DNA of 64,000 bases from Clostridium zeae (GCF_017312485.1 NZ_BMBA01000001.1:1130396-1194395); one strand, 5' to 3'; counted from the first letter of the stretch, positions 23,959 through 33,301 are shown. Translations and numbers: made by a program. Notes: a model not told the origin generated them from the letters alone.

Positions 23959-24210
23959 TTACTTTCTTCCTAAAATTTCATCATTGCTCGGTATTTTAAG
24001 ATTCTTTTTTCTTTTAGTCATTATACCGCCTATTCTTCCAGTTTCTTCTGCAGTTAGCCCACCCCAACCTTCTGAATCAACTTTATCTTTAAGTCCCAAT
24101 TCTTCTGCAATTTCATATTTCATAGACTCTCTAAGCTTTTCAGCATCAGACAGCTCTCTATTTGATTTGATTTTAGATTTTATGACTTTTTTTAATGGTG
24201 TTTTACTCAT
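23959..24210 (-). CDS. ssp: Alpha/beta-type small acid-soluble spore protein
   Basis: 83 residues. The core MKYEIAEELGLKDKV and the second conserved block GWGGLTAEETGRIGGIMTKR match alpha/beta-type SASPs, which coat spore DNA and are degraded at germination by the GPR protease near the YEIAEELG site. A basic N-terminal extension (about 28 residues with many Lys) makes it slightly longer than the usual 60-75 residues. Ribosome site AAGGAG is present. Expression would be in the forespore; a sigma-G-like promoter lies upstream. Confidence 0.92.
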   Translation of the reverse strand: MSKTPLKKVIKSKIKSNRELSDAEKLRESMKYEIAEELGLKDKVDSEGWGGLTAEETGRIGGIMTKRKKNLKIPSNDEILGRK

Positions 24211-24239
24211 AAGAAAGTCTCCTTTTTCTTATTTTTTTC

Positions 24240-24269
24240 TATTATTGCCATATCAATTTACAGTTATAC
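24240..24269 (-). promoter_or_regulatory. Sigma-G-like promoter of the SASP gene
   Basis: On the minus strand GTATA, 17 bases, CAATAATA: close to the sigma-G pattern (GHATR, then CATnnTA-like). It lies about 30 bases upstream of the start codon. Confidence 0.5.
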
Positions 24270-24584
24270 CCCTACTACTATTTAGCTGAATACAATAACC
24301 AAATTTATTATGTTAATTATTAATACATAAAGAAAAGTTACATGTAGGCTTTCAATACTACTTTTTATTCATGTCTACCTCAATATTTTAAATGGCCCTA
24401 TTACATATATATTTTTCAAGACTCTACAGTTCTTCAATTTTTTTATACTTAACTAAACTTTCATAAAAATTCTATTAAATATACAGTTTTTAATGCTACC
24501 ATTACAAGCTATCATCTGTTGTGGAAAATATTAAAGATAAAAGATAACACCTTGATATGATTTAAAAATATACTCTTTATTATG

Positions 24585-24698
24585 ATGCTACATACATATA
24601 TTATGCGAAAATTAAAATTTAAAATTCAAAAAATTTCATCTGTAGCATAAATTATAGTGTATAATTAATTTAATGTAACATTAGGATTGTGATATAAT
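24585..24698 (+). promoter_or_regulatory. asd promoter region
   Basis: An extended -10 element TGATATAAT lies at 24690-24698. Upstream, ATGCTACA (24585-24592) and TGTAGCAT (24641-24648) are a perfect 8-base inverted repeat, a possible regulator site. I looked for a lysine riboswitch in this 540-bp spacer and saw none. Confidence 0.5.
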
Positions 24699-24750
24699 AG
24701 ATTTGATTTATATTTATGCATAAATTTAAAAAAACTTAGGAGGGATTGTT

Positions 24751-25740
24751 TTGTTTAATGTAGCAATTGTTGGGGCAACAGGTAATGTTGGAAGAAAGTT
24801 CATTGAAATACTTGCAGAAAGGGATTTTCCAATTAAAAACCTGTACTTGTTTGCATCAAAGAGATCTGCAGGCAAGACTATGAAATTTAAAGATATTGAT
24901 TATGTTGTTGAAGAATTATGTGATGAGAATATTAAATCGAAGAAAATTGATTTTGCATTATTTTCTGCTGGTGGAGACGCAAGTCTTCAGTTTGCTCCTA
25001 AATTCGCAGAAATAGGTGCAGTTGTTATAGATAATAGTAGTGCTTGGAGAATGGATCCTAAGGTCCCTCTTGTAGTTCCAGAAGTTAATCCAGAAGATAT
25101 CTCTTGGCATAATGGAATAATTGCAAATCCTAACTGCTCTACCATTCAGGCAGTGGTTGCTTTAAAGCCACTTTATGATACGTATGGAATAAAGAGAATC
25201 GTATATTCTACTTATCAAGCTGTATCTGGTGCTGGCCTTCAAGGAATATTAGACCTTCAAGATGGAGTTAAAGGAGAAGCACCAAAGAAATTTCCTTATC
25301 CTATAGCAGGAAACATTCTTCCTCATATCGATGTATTCACTGAAGATGGATACACTAAAGAAGAAATAAAAATGATACTTGAAACCAGAAAAATTCTCCA
25401 TAATGATGATTTAAAAATCACAGCTACAACAGCAAGGGTTCCGGTATTAAACAGCCATAGTGAAAGTATTAATGTTGAACTTTTAAAAGAGTTTAATCTC
25501 GAAGATGTTCTTACTTTACTTGGAAACTCTCAAGGTGTAGTTGTATATGATGATATTAAGAGCATAAAGTATCCGACACCATTATACGTAGATGGTAAGG
25601 ATGATGTTTATGTGGGTAGAATCAGAAGAGATTTTAGTTTAGCTAATGGTTTAAACCTTTGGGTTGTTGCTGACAACATAAGAAAAGGCGCTGCTTTAAA
25701 TGCAGTACAAATTGCTGAGATAATGATTAAGGACAAATAA
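24751..25740 (+). CDS. asd: Aspartate-semialdehyde dehydrogenase
   Basis: 329 residues, starting with TTG eight bases or so after AGGAGGG. It reduces aspartyl-4-phosphate to aspartate semialdehyde with NADPH, the branch point to lysine/DAP, threonine and methionine. NADP-binding GATGNVG is at 8-14 and the catalytic Cys is C129 in NPNCSTIQA. First gene of an asd-dapA-dapB operon (gaps of 42 and 13 bp). Aspartokinase is not in the window. Confidence 0.96.
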   Translation: MFNVAIVGATGNVGRKFIEILAERDFPIKNLYLFASKRSAGKTMKFKDIDYVVEELCDENIKSKKIDFALFSAGGDASLQFAPKFAEIGAVVIDNSSAWRMDPKVPLVVPEVNPEDISWHNGIIANPNCSTIQAVVALKPLYDTYGIKRIVYSTYQAVSGAGLQGILDLQDGVKGEAPKKFPYPIAGNILPHIDVFTEDGYTKEEIKMILETRKILHNDDLKITATTARVPVLNSHSESINVELLKEFNLEDVLTLLGNSQGVVVYDDIKSIKYPTPLYVDGKDDVYVGRIRRDFSLANGLNLWVVADNIRKGAALNAVQIAEIMIKDK

Positions 25741-25782
25741 TTATAAAATATTTTCAAATTTATTAGGCATGGAGGTATAATT

Positions 25783-26664
25783 ATGTCTTTGTTTAAAGGA
25801 TCTGGTGTTGCTATAGTTACTCCTTTTACGGAAAATGGAGTTGATTTTAAAAAGTTAGAAGAACTTCTTGAATGGCATATATCAAATAAAACTGATGCTA
25901 TAGTTGTATGCGGCACTACAGGTGAAGCTTCAACCATGACTGAAAGCGAAAAGAAGGAAACTATAAAGTTTACTGTAGATGTGGTTAAAAAGAGAGTACC
26001 AGTAATTGCAGGTACAGGAACTAATAATACTGCTTACTCTATCGAGATGAGCAAATGGGCTGAAAGTATAGGCGTTGATGGACTTTTAATAATAACGCCT
26101 TACTATAATAAGACATCTGAAAGAGGATTAATAGAACATTTTAAAGCTATAGATAATGCTGTAAATACACCAATTATACTTTATAATGTACCAGCTAGAA
26201 CAAATGTAAATATAAGCCCGAATGTTCTTTTGAAGCTTACTGAACTAAAAAATATAGTAGCAGTTAAAGAAGCAAGCGGAGATTTAAGCCAAATAGCAAA
26301 AACAAAGGCTCTTTGTGGTGATAAAATAGATATATACTCCGGAAATGATGACCAGATAATTCCTATACTATCTTTAGGAGGAATAGGTGTAATATCAGTG
26401 CTTGCAAATGTTATTCCTAGAGAAGTTCATGATATGTGCGAACTTTTCTTAACAGGAAAGACAAAGGAAGCTTTAGATATTCAAATAGGTACTTTAGAAC
26501 TCGCAAACACTTTATTTATAGAACCTAATCCAATTCCAGTAAAGACAGCTTTAAATCTAATGAATTACAATGTTGGACCTTTAAGATTACCTCTTTATAA
26601 AATGGAAGGCGAAAATCTTGAAAAATTAAACAATGTTTTAAGAAAGCATAATCTTGTAAAGTAA
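25783..26664 (+). CDS. dapA: 4-hydroxy-tetrahydrodipicolinate synthase
   Basis: 293 residues. It condenses pyruvate with aspartate semialdehyde. Schiff-base Lys K162 lies in VAVKEASGD, Tyr Y134 in ILYNVPART, and the TTGE motif (45-48) in [11 protein letters not shown]. The dipicolinate made from its product is also needed for spores. It is co-transcribed with asd and dapB. Confidence 0.97.
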   Translation: MSLFKGSGVAIVTPFTENGVDFKKLEELLEWHISNKTDAIVVCGTTGEASTMTESEKKETIKFTVDVVKKRVPVIAGTGTNNTAYSIEMSKWAESIGVDGLLIITPYYNKTSERGLIEHFKAIDNAVNTPIILYNVPARTNVNISPNVLLKLTELKNIVAVKEASGDLSQIAKTKALCGDKIDIYSGNDDQIIPILSLGGIGVISVLANVIPREVHDMCELFLTGKTKEALDIQIGTLELANTLFIEPNPIPVKTALNLMNYNVGPLRLPLYKMEGENLEKLNNVLRKHNLVK

Positions 26665-26677
26665 TGGGGGTAAAACT

Positions 26678-27439
26678 ATGACAAAAATAATATTGAACGG
26701 TTGCTGTGGAAAGATGGGAACAGTTATTTCAAATCTTGTAGAAAAAGATGAAAATCTTCTAATAGTAGCTGGAATAGATAAATTTCCAAAAGGTGAAAGA
26801 AGTTATCCTATTTTTAGTGATTTAAATGAATGCACCTTAGAATACGATGTATTACTTGATTTTTCGAGACCAGATTCACTAAGACCAATACTAGCTTTTT
26901 CAGAGAAAAATAGCAAACCAGTGGTTCTTTGTTCTACTGGATATGCTACTGAAGATTTGGCTTTAATTGAAGAAAAATCAAAGGTACTTCCTGTATTTAG
27001 ATCTGCTAACATGAGTGTTGGAGTAAATCTTGTAAACATGCTTCTTAGAAAAATATCACCTGTTCTATATGAAAACTTCGATATTGAAGTTATAGAAAAG
27101 CATCATAATCAAAAAGTGGATGCTCCTTCTGGTACAGCAGTTATGCTTGCTGAAACTATAAAGAACTCTATTGAAGAAGATACACACTTCGTATATGGAA
27201 GAGAAGGAATCGCAAAGAGAGACCATAAGGAAATCGGTATTCATGCAATACGTGGTGGAAGTATAGTTGGAGATCACGACGTTATTTTTGCCGGAGATGG
27301 TGAAGTTATTGAAATAACACATAAAGCTATTTCAAGAGAAGTTTTCGCTGTAGGTGCTTTAAAAGCAAGTGCTTACATGGGTAAAGTCTCAAAACCAGGC
27401 CATTACGATATGGAAGATGTATTGAATCTATCATTCTAA
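26678..27439 (+). CDS. dapB: 4-hydroxy-tetrahydrodipicolinate reductase
   Basis: 253 residues. N-terminal Rossmann motif NGCCGKMG (7-14) and the substrate-binding/catalytic [15 protein letters not shown] with the His pair. It uses NAD(P)H to make tetrahydrodipicolinate. Last gene of the operon, 13 bp after dapA, followed at once by a strong terminator. Confidence 0.97.
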   Translation: MTKIILNGCCGKMGTVISNLVEKDENLLIVAGIDKFPKGERSYPIFSDLNECTLEYDVLLDFSRPDSLRPILAFSEKNSKPVVLCSTGYATEDLALIEEKSKVLPVFRSANMSVGVNLVNMLLRKISPVLYENFDIEVIEKHHNQKVDAPSGTAVMLAETIKNSIEEDTHFVYGREGIAKRDHKEIGIHAIRGGSIVGDHDVIFAGDGEVIEITHKAISREVFAVGALKASAYMGKVSKPGHYDMEDVLNLSF

Positions 27440-27445
27440 AATACA

Positions 27446-27484
27446 AAAAGGCTGCAGTAGACGAACAATCTACTGCAGCCTTTT
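27446..27484. terminator. Terminator after dapB (convergent)
   Basis: Perfect 16-bp stem AAAAGGCTGCAGTAGA/TCTACTGCAGCCTTTT with 7-base loop; serves dapB and the convergent aminotransferase gene. Confidence 0.92.
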
Positions 27485-27509
27485 AATATTTCCCAAACAC
27501 AAACTATCT

Positions 27510-28649
27510 TTATTTCTCAAGTTCTTTTATAAACTCTTCGATCAAATCTAAAGCTTTTTCTAATTCTTCAGTACTATAACAATATGAAATTCTCATAAAG
27601 CCCTCTCCACCTTGGCCAAAAGCACTTCCTGGAACACAAGCTACTTTCTTTTTCTCTAATAATAATTCACAAAATTCCTCTGAACTCATATTGAATTTTT
27701 TTATCGACGGGAATATATAGAATGCTCCCTTAGGTAATTCCACTTCAAAACCCATATCCTTAAGCCTATTATATACATAGTCTCTTCTCTTTATAAATTG
27801 GGCTTTCATATATTCAACATCGTTAAGACATTCTCTAAGTCCAACATATGCACCATATTGAGATATTGAAGTAGCACATGATACATTATATTGATGCACC
27901 TTCATAAAGTCATCCATTAAGTCCTTATTTAAGCAGAAGTAGCCTAATCTTAATCCTGTCATTGAAAATATTTTAGAAAATCCACCAATGAATATAACCT
28001 TATCTTTAATCTCCTTAACTTGACCTATGGAATGATATTCATCATAACAAAGTGCACTGTACATTTCATCTGTTATCACAGTTAGATCATATTTTAATAT
28101 AAGCTCTTTAAGCTCACTTAGCTGCTTCTCTTCAAGTATTGCACCTGTAGGATTTGTAGGAAAAGATAACAAAAGATATCTTGAACCACTATCCTGTACA
28201 GCTTCCTCTAAAAAATCTATATTTAGAGAAAAATCATTATTCAACTTATAGTTAACCACTTCTCCGCCTACAAGCTTAACACAGCTTTCATACGCCGGAT
28301 ATGCAGGAGTTGGAATCAGTACCTTTTCTCCTTTATCTATCAAGGTCGTAAACACTGTAAAAAGAGCTTCACTACCTCCTGCTGTTATACAAATTTCGTC
28401 TTTGTCATATTCGATTCCAAAGCTATCTAAATATCTGCTTATCTCATCTCTTAATTGCTCTAATCCTGCATTTGATGTATATGTGGTTTTTCCTTGCTCT
28501 AAAGCCTCTATCATCGCTTCTTTGATCTTCTTAGGCACTGGAAAGTCAGGCTGGCCAAGGGTAAGTGATATAGCACCTTGTATTTTTGCAACCTTATTAG
28601 AAAATTTTCTTATACCTGAAAGTTCTATTTTATTTACATTACTATTCAT
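27510..28649 (-). CDS. patA: Class I aminotransferase, PatA-like
   Basis: 379 residues. PLP-binding Lys in FIGGFSKIFSMTGLRLGYF, and the aspartate/tyrosine clamp in LSFPTNPTGAIL and ITDEMYSAL, of fold-type I aminotransferases. It lies among acetyl-pathway DAP genes (dapH at 29670, dapAB at 25783), so N-acetyl-LL-diaminopimelate aminotransferase, the role of PatA in Bacillus, is a reasonable inference. An aspartate or aromatic aminotransferase is the alternative. It follows a cobalamin adenosyltransferase gene by one base and is probably co-transcribed with it. Confidence 0.82.
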   Translation of the reverse strand: MNSNVNKIELSGIRKFSNKVAKIQGAISLTLGQPDFPVPKKIKEAMIEALEQGKTTYTSNAGLEQLRDEISRYLDSFGIEYDKDEICITAGGSEALFTVFTTLIDKGEKVLIPTPAYPAYESCVKLVGGEVVNYKLNNDFSLNIDFLEEAVQDSGSRYLLLSFPTNPTGAILEEKQLSELKELILKYDLTVITDEMYSALCYDEYHSIGQVKEIKDKVIFIGGFSKIFSMTGLRLGYFCLNKDLMDDFMKVHQYNVSCATSISQYGAYVGLRECLNDVEYMKAQFIKRRDYVYNRLKDMGFEVELPKGAFYIFPSIKKFNMSSEEFCELLLEKKKVACVPGSAFGQGGEGFMRISYCYSTEELEKALDLIEEFIKELEK

Positions 28650-28650
28650 A

Positions 28651-29190
28651 TTAATATTCTATCCCCTCTCTTGCTACTACGCCTTTTTCATAATAATGCT
28701 TAATATCCTTCATTTCTGTTACTAAATCTGCTCTTTCAATTAATTCTTTTGGAGCATTTCTACCCGTCAAAATCAATTCCATATCTTCAGGTTTGCTGTC
28801 TATAAGGTCTGTAATCATTGAAACTTCTAGAAAGTTATTGTAAATAGCAGCCATTACCTCGTCTAGTATCAATATATCACATTTTCTTTCTTTTATTACC
28901 TCTTTAACAAAATTGTATGCCTCCATTATTTCACTCTTCAGCTCAAGCTTCTCTTGATCATTTAATGTCCAAACAAAGCCCCTTCTTTTTTCAAATCTAT
29001 ATATCTTAAAATTAGGTGAATGTAATTCTGAAGAATTAAGTTCACCAGTTTTATTACTCTTTAAAAACTGGACCATAATTACTCTCATTCCATCTCCCAC
29101 AGCCCTGAAAGCTAATCCTAATGCAGCAGTAGTCTTTCCTTTACCATTTCCTGTATATATCTGAACATACCCTTTTTCTAACTTCGCCAT
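28651..29190 (-). CDS. cobO: Cob(I)yrinic acid a,c-diamide adenosyltransferase
   Basis: 179 residues from ATG at 29190, with AGAGGAG upstream (an in-frame TTG one codon earlier is less likely). P-loop GNGKGKTT is at 14-21 (YTGNGKGKTTAALGLAFRA), and ILDEVMAAI is the Walker-B-like segment. CobA/BtuR-type enzymes transfer adenosyl from ATP to the cobalt of corrinoids. The 3' end is one base from patA. No cobalamin riboswitch is visible upstream. Confidence 0.93.
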   Translation of the reverse strand: MAKLEKGYVQIYTGNGKGKTTAALGLAFRAVGDGMRVIMVQFLKSNKTGELNSSELHSPNFKIYRFEKRRGFVWTLNDQEKLELKSEIMEAYNFVKEVIKERKCDILILDEVMAAIYNNFLEVSMITDLIDSKPEDMELILTGRNAPKELIERADLVTEMKDIKHYYEKGVVAREGIEY

Positions 29191-29669
29191 CAATTATCAC
29201 TCCTCTTTCGCATTTATATCAAGGGAAATAACATCATCTATGAGTTTCGCTTGCCCTTTTATTTTTACATATTTATTCTATTAAACTGCATAAAAATTCA
29301 TTAAATTATATACTTTAAAAATTTTCAATTAAAACCATACTAATTTATCTAATAAGCCCTGGTACAATATTTATTTATATGTTATTTATAAAAAAAACTT
29401 TCAATACACCATTGCAATCAGCAATTATACAAGGGTCTCTCTGTTTTTAGAATCTTAAATAAAATCATAATACATTGACTAATTGGCAAAAAATGTATTT
29501 ATAATTTAAAATATTATAAAATATATTTTACATAAGCTGAGGCAATTTCGCCATAATATTTTATAAAAAATGAATTTTTTCTCCTTACCCCTTTCATAAT
29601 CAGTTAAGTTTTATTATAATTATCTTATTGCATATTACATAACTACGCAATAGAGGAAAGGATGATATA
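29191..29669. other. 479-bp divergent spacer
   Basis: AT-rich spacer between cobO (leftward) and dapH (rightward). It should hold both promoters, but no box pair stands out. No tRNA, riboswitch or terminator was recognised. Confidence 0.4.
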
Positions 29670-30380
29670 ATGAGTTATAATTTTACTGATCCATATGAAA
29701 TAGCTAGATTTATAAAAGAATCAAAGAAATCAACTCCAGTAAAAGTTTACGTTAATGGAGATTTAAAAGATAGCGACATGACAAATATCGAATGGTATGG
29801 CTCTGACAATTTTTACGTACTTTTCGGCGAAAGCGATGACATTACAAGAGTAATTCTTGATAATAAACATAAAGTAAAACATTTTAGAGTTGAAAATGAT
29901 AGAAGAAACTCAGCAATCCCTATGCTAAACTTACTTGATATAGATGCTAGAATTGAACCAGGTGCTATTATAAGAGATAAGGTTACAATAGAAAAGAATG
30001 CTGTTATAATGATGGGTGCCGTAATAAATATAGGCGCTGAAATAGGCGAAGCAACTATGGTTGATATGAACGCTGTAGTTGGTGCTAGAGGAAAGCTTGG
30101 AAAGAGAGTACATCTTGGTGCTGGCGCTGTTGTAGCTGGTGTTCTAGAACCACCTAGCAAAACACCATGTATAATCGAAGATGATGTTCTTATAGGTGCA
30201 AACTCAGTTATTCTTGAAGGAGTAAAGGTTGGAGCTGGATCAGTGGTTGCAGCTGGATCAGTTGTCGTAGACGACGTACCAGCAGGAGTTGTTGTTGCTG
30301 GAACTCCTGCAAAGATAATTAAAAAAGTTGATGATAAGACAAAAGACAAAACTCAAATACTTGATGATTTAAGAAAGTAA
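29670..30380 (+). CDS. dapH: Tetrahydrodipicolinate N-acetyltransferase
   Basis: 236 residues: a short N-terminal domain, then left-handed beta-helix hexapeptide repeats from about 90 to 215 ([35 protein letters not shown]). It acetylates tetrahydrodipicolinate with acetyl-CoA, defining the acetyl branch of DAP synthesis. GAGGAAAGG precedes the ATG. It is separated from asd-dapA-dapB by two leftward genes but belongs to the same pathway. Confidence 0.94.
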   Translation: MSYNFTDPYEIARFIKESKKSTPVKVYVNGDLKDSDMTNIEWYGSDNFYVLFGESDDITRVILDNKHKVKHFRVENDRRNSAIPMLNLLDIDARIEPGAIIRDKVTIEKNAVIMMGAVINIGAEIGEATMVDMNAVVGARGKLGKRVHLGAGAVVAGVLEPPSKTPCIIEDDVLIGANSVILEGVKVGAGSVVAAGSVVVDDVPAGVVVAGTPAKIIKKVDDKTKDKTQILDDLRK

Positions 30381-30384
30381 CGAT

Positions 30385-30424
30385 AAAGAATCACTAATGA
30401 AAATATATTAGTGATTCTTTTTTA
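30385..30424 (+). terminator. Terminator of dapH
   Basis: Perfect 14-bp stem AAAGAATCACTAAT/ATTAGTGATTCTTT followed by T residues, starting 4 bases after the stop. Confidence 0.92.
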
Positions 30425-30434
30425 ACAAAAAAAT

Positions 30435-30454
30435 AAGGGCGAATACTCGCCCTT
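30435..30454 (-). terminator. Terminator of ssb
   Basis: AAGGGCGA/TCGCCCTT stem with a 4-base loop and, on the minus strand, a long T run (TTATTTTTTT), about 20 bases past the ssb stop. Confidence 0.85.
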
Positions 30455-30475
30455 TTAATATGTTCAAACTAGCTT

Positions 30476-31135
30476 TTAAACTGCACCTATTTGATCATCA
30501 TCTACTAATTCATTTTCCCCATTTACTCTTTCCATCTTTGAAATTGAAACTTCGTAAGCTACTTTTCTAATAACTTCTTCATCAGAAACCTTTTTTTGAT
30601 ACTCTCTGCTTTGAAGTCTTCCCCATATTCTAATATTATCTCCAACGCTTAAAGTCTGGCAGAATCTTGAGTTTCTTCCCCATGCTATTGTAGGTATATA
30701 GTCGGATTTGTTGTAAGCTCTATTTACAGCAAGCAGTACATCAGCAATCTCTCTGCCAAAAGGAGTTGTCCTATATACTGGTTCCTTACATATATACCCG
30801 TCTAAAAAAATTTCATTTGGGTTTTTGCTTCTTTCATCACATGGTCTAATGTCACGAGCAAAAACTGTTAATATAAGCTTGTTAGCTCCATCTACAAATT
30901 TATTATAAGACCTCAATTGTCCTTCAACAATTATATCAGTCCCTATGCTTAAATCAAAACTAGTAAGTAATCTTTCAGATATTGTAATGTTTAACATATC
31001 CTTTGAATCACTTAATCTCATTACCTCTAAAGAAAAAGTAAGGAACTTCTCCCCATACATCTCGTGGCTAAAATCCAATCCTGAAGCAACAGTTCCCTCA
31101 AGGTAAATTTTATTATTTAACATTAAATTATCCAT
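30476..31135 (-). CDS. ssb: Single-stranded DNA-binding protein with two OB folds
   Basis: 219 residues. Two tandem OB-like domains: about 1-100 (NKIYLEGTVASGLDFSHEMY, IIVEGQLRSYNKFVDGANKL) and about 104-205 (IFLDGYICKEPVYRTTPFGR, YIPTIAWGRNSRFCQTLSVG, RIWGRLQSREYQKK). The second looks like canonical SSB; the first is divergent. No acidic SSB tail with terminal DIPF is present; the end is DDQIGAV. It is therefore not the main replicative SSB but an accessory paralogue, as seen in other clostridia. Function in repair or sporulation is not established by sequence. Confidence 0.82.
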   Translation of the reverse strand: MDNLMLNNKIYLEGTVASGLDFSHEMYGEKFLTFSLEVMRLSDSKDMLNITISERLLTSFDLSIGTDIIVEGQLRSYNKFVDGANKLILTVFARDIRPCDERSKNPNEIFLDGYICKEPVYRTTPFGREIADVLLAVNRAYNKSDYIPTIAWGRNSRFCQTLSVGDNIRIWGRLQSREYQKKVSDEEVIRKVAYEVSISKMERVNGENELVDDDQIGAV

Positions 31136-31251
31136 TTAAACCCCTCTCTCCCTCGTTTTTTAAAATTTTTATTTTTTGTTATAAAGTATAAATTAGAAAA
31201 CAACTTATTTCCATTATAATACATTTAATGCCTTTTTTACAATATGTTTTT

Positions 31252-32004
31252 TTATTGGTTAACTTTATGTTGTTTACCATCGTTGTCCAAATCAAAATTA
31301 TCCTTATAAATAAGGTCACCTACAGGTACAAATTCATAACCTTCACTCTTCAGCTTCTGAAAGATTTTTTTTAGATTTTCAGGAGTATACTTTCCATTAT
31401 TATGGAAAAGCAATATTGAGCCTGGCTTTACATTTTTAATTACTCTTTCATATTCTTCATCTGCTCCTTTGTTCTTCCAATCAACACTATCAACATCCCA
31501 CTGTATACAGTAATACCCCATCTTTTTAACTGCATTTACCACGGTATCATTATAAGAACCGCTTGGACACCTAAAAAGCTTGGTCTTATATCCGGTATTA
31601 TTATATATAATATCTTCAGTCTTCTTTATTTCAGAAACCATCCTATCAGTTGATATTTTAGTAAAATCTGGATGTATATAGCTATGATTGGCTATTTCAT
31701 TCCCTCCTTCCTTTATTTTTTTTAGTTTCTCTACATTTTCTTCATTTGAATTTACCCAGCCTCCCATGATAAAAAATGTACCTTTTACATTATATTCCTT
31801 CATAATGTCTAATATACTTCCAAGGTTGTCCTCATCTGTCCAATTGATATCAAAGGTTATAGAAATTTTCTTATCCTTAGTATCAACAGAATATATAGGT
31901 AAGGACTTTTTTACCATCCAAGCATTCACTACTGTTGAGGCAATAGCTGTTGTGACAAATATTAGTACTACAATCAAAAATATAATTATTTTGTTTTTCT
32001 TCAA
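31252..32004 (-). CDS. pdaB: Polysaccharide deacetylase, PdaB-like
   Basis: 250 residues from a TTG start chosen because GGAGG lies 6 bases upstream and a membrane anchor (KNKIIIFLIVVLIFVTTAIA) follows; the earlier ATG lacks a site. The NodB domain covers about 45-235: motif 1 is ISITFDINWTDE (second Asp replaced, as in PdaB-type proteins), motif 2 HSYIHPDF supplies metal-binding His residues, and motif 3 is RCPSGSYN. PdaB proteins act in spore cortex maintenance in Bacillus; that role is assumed by similarity. Confidence 0.85.
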   Translation of the reverse strand: MKKNKIIIFLIVVLIFVTTAIASTVVNAWMVKKSLPIYSVDTKDKKISITFDINWTDEDNLGSILDIMKEYNVKGTFFIMGGWVNSNEENVEKLKKIKEGGNEIANHSYIHPDFTKISTDRMVSEIKKTEDIIYNNTGYKTKLFRCPSGSYNDTVVNAVKKMGYYCIQWDVDSVDWKNKGADEEYERVIKNVKPGSILLFHNNGKYTPENLKKIFQKLKSEGYEFVPVGDLIYKDNFDLDNDGKQHKVNQ

Positions 32005-32141
32005 ATGAATTCCTCCACAATGAAGTCTCTTTAAAATAATATTCAGCAAGCTACTAAATAATGACAATAAAAATTTTCATATAGAAATAGTTAAGTTTTA
32101 TGCTATAATAAAGCTATACTGGTGAGTGGGAGGATAAACGT

Positions 32142-32672
32142 ATGAATGATAACACATTAGAACTAGCGGAAAACAAGCTTCTGCTTTTATATATAATTAA
32201 ATCTATTAAGTATCCAATATCTAATGCCCAATTAACTGAAATTGTTTTAGAAAATAGTTTCATTAATTACTTTTTCCTTCAACAGTATATTACAGAGCTT
32301 ATCTCTTCAGGTTTTATTAAATATGAAGATACGAATGAAAAGAAACTGTTATATATTACGGATGTAGGAAATAAAGTTTTAACTTTATTCAAGGATAGAA
32401 TTTCTCCTCAGCGATTAAATGTAATAGATGATTATCTAAAATCAAGTATAGAAAAAATTAAAAGAGAACTTACTATATCTGCAGATTATACACCAGACCA
32501 AAACAATACTTTTGTAGTTAATTTAAAAGCAGTGGAAGATGATAGTTTATTGATGGATTTAAAAGTAAGTGTAGCTTCAAAAAAACAAGCCGTTGCATTA
32601 TGTAGCAAGTGGAAAGAAAATCCTTCCATAATCTACAATAATATAATCAACGTACTCATAGAAGATAAGTAG
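32142..32672 (+). CDS. DUF4364 family winged-helix protein
   Basis: 176 residues. N-terminal winged-helix-like segment (ENKLLLLYIIKSIKYPISNA, then FLQQYITELISSGFIKYEDT) followed by a mixed alpha/beta C-terminus (LTISADYTPDQNNTFVVNLK). This matches my memory of the Clostridium DUF4364 proteins, whose function is not known. The gene stands alone, divergent from pdaB. DNA binding is a guess from fold. Confidence 0.75.
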   Translation: MNDNTLELAENKLLLLYIIKSIKYPISNAQLTEIVLENSFINYFFLQQYITELISSGFIKYEDTNEKKLLYITDVGNKVLTLFKDRISPQRLNVIDDYLKSSIEKIKRELTISADYTPDQNNTFVVNLKAVEDDSLLMDLKVSVASKKQAVALCSKWKENPSIIYNNIINVLIEDK

Positions 32673-32739
32673 GAAATTTGATACATGTAAAATGCATGCT
32701 AAAAACTCTCTTAATAAAGATTGTTCTTACGCATGTATA

Positions 32740-32834
32740 TTTTTTTACTGTAAAGAAACCTCTAAAATTTAAAACTAACTAAACCTAGATATTTCAATGG
32801 CTTAGAGTTTTTTCATGTCTATACAGTAAAAAAA
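32740..32834. repeat. Nested inverted repeat
   Basis: Outer arms TTTTTTTACTGTA (32740-32752) and TACAGTAAAAAAA (32822-32834) are a perfect 13-base inverted repeat; an inner pair (ACCTCTAA/TTAGAGTT) sits inside. It could fold as a two-tier hairpin or be a very small mobile element. Confidence 0.6.
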
Positions 32835-32848
32835 CAAAACGTATTTGA

Positions 32849-32888
32849 CTGCCAAATTTTCCTAATATATATTCAGAAAGGCAGATGC
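32849..32888. repeat. CTGCC/GGCAG hairpin repeat, solo copy
   Basis: CTGCCAAATTTTCC...TTCAGAAAGGCAGATGC is the reverse complement of the second hairpin in the two-hairpin cassette (7178, 38230). Here it lacks the adjacent terminator-like hairpin. Confidence 0.6.
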
Positions 32889-33032
32889 TCATATGTAAGA
32901 TATTAAGCTTATCATTAATGCCACTTTAATAAAACCTAGTAATGTAGTATAATTACTTTAAAAACAAACTTGGATATAATCTCTACAGATTATGTTCAAT
33001 ATAAAATCAAATTTAAGAGGGGGAAGACTTAA

Positions 33033-33284
33033 ATGAACTCATACAAAACATCTAACGTGTGTGCAAAGGAAGTAAGTTTTGAAATAGTTGACAACAAGAT
33101 ATCTAGCGTAAACTTTTTAGGAGGCTGTAATGGTAACCTAAAAGGAATATCTTCACTTATCGAAGGTATGGAAGTTAATGATGCTATGAACAGATTAAGA
33201 GGTATCACTTGCGGAACTAAGGGCACTTCATGTCCAGATCAATTATCAAAAGCTTTAGAAGAATATTTAAGCAAAACTATATAA
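33033..33284 (+). CDS. TSCPD-domain protein (TIGR03905 family)
   Basis: 83 residues. The sequence VSFEIVDNKISSVNFLGGCN and TCGTKGTSCPDQLSKAL carry the TSCPD motif and conserved cysteines also found at the C-terminus of some vitamin B12-dependent ribonucleotide reductases. Stand-alone members are of unknown function and may bind metal. AGAGGGGG precedes the ATG and a good terminator follows. Confidence 0.88.
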   Translation: MNSYKTSNVCAKEVSFEIVDNKISSVNFLGGCNGNLKGISSLIEGMEVNDAMNRLRGITCGTKGTSCPDQLSKALEEYLSKTI

Positions 33285-33301
33285 TTATATACCCTTGTAG
33301 C

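Noticed and set aside
24211-24750. Lysine riboswitch before asd
   Set aside because: None of the conserved L-box segments (such as the AGAGGTGC and GCCGAAG-type blocks) could be found in this spacer or before dapH.
29813-30349. Antisense 178-codon frame over dapH
   Set aside because: Shadow of the hexapeptide-repeat coding strand; low-complexity Ser/Thr/Pro composition and no ribosome site.
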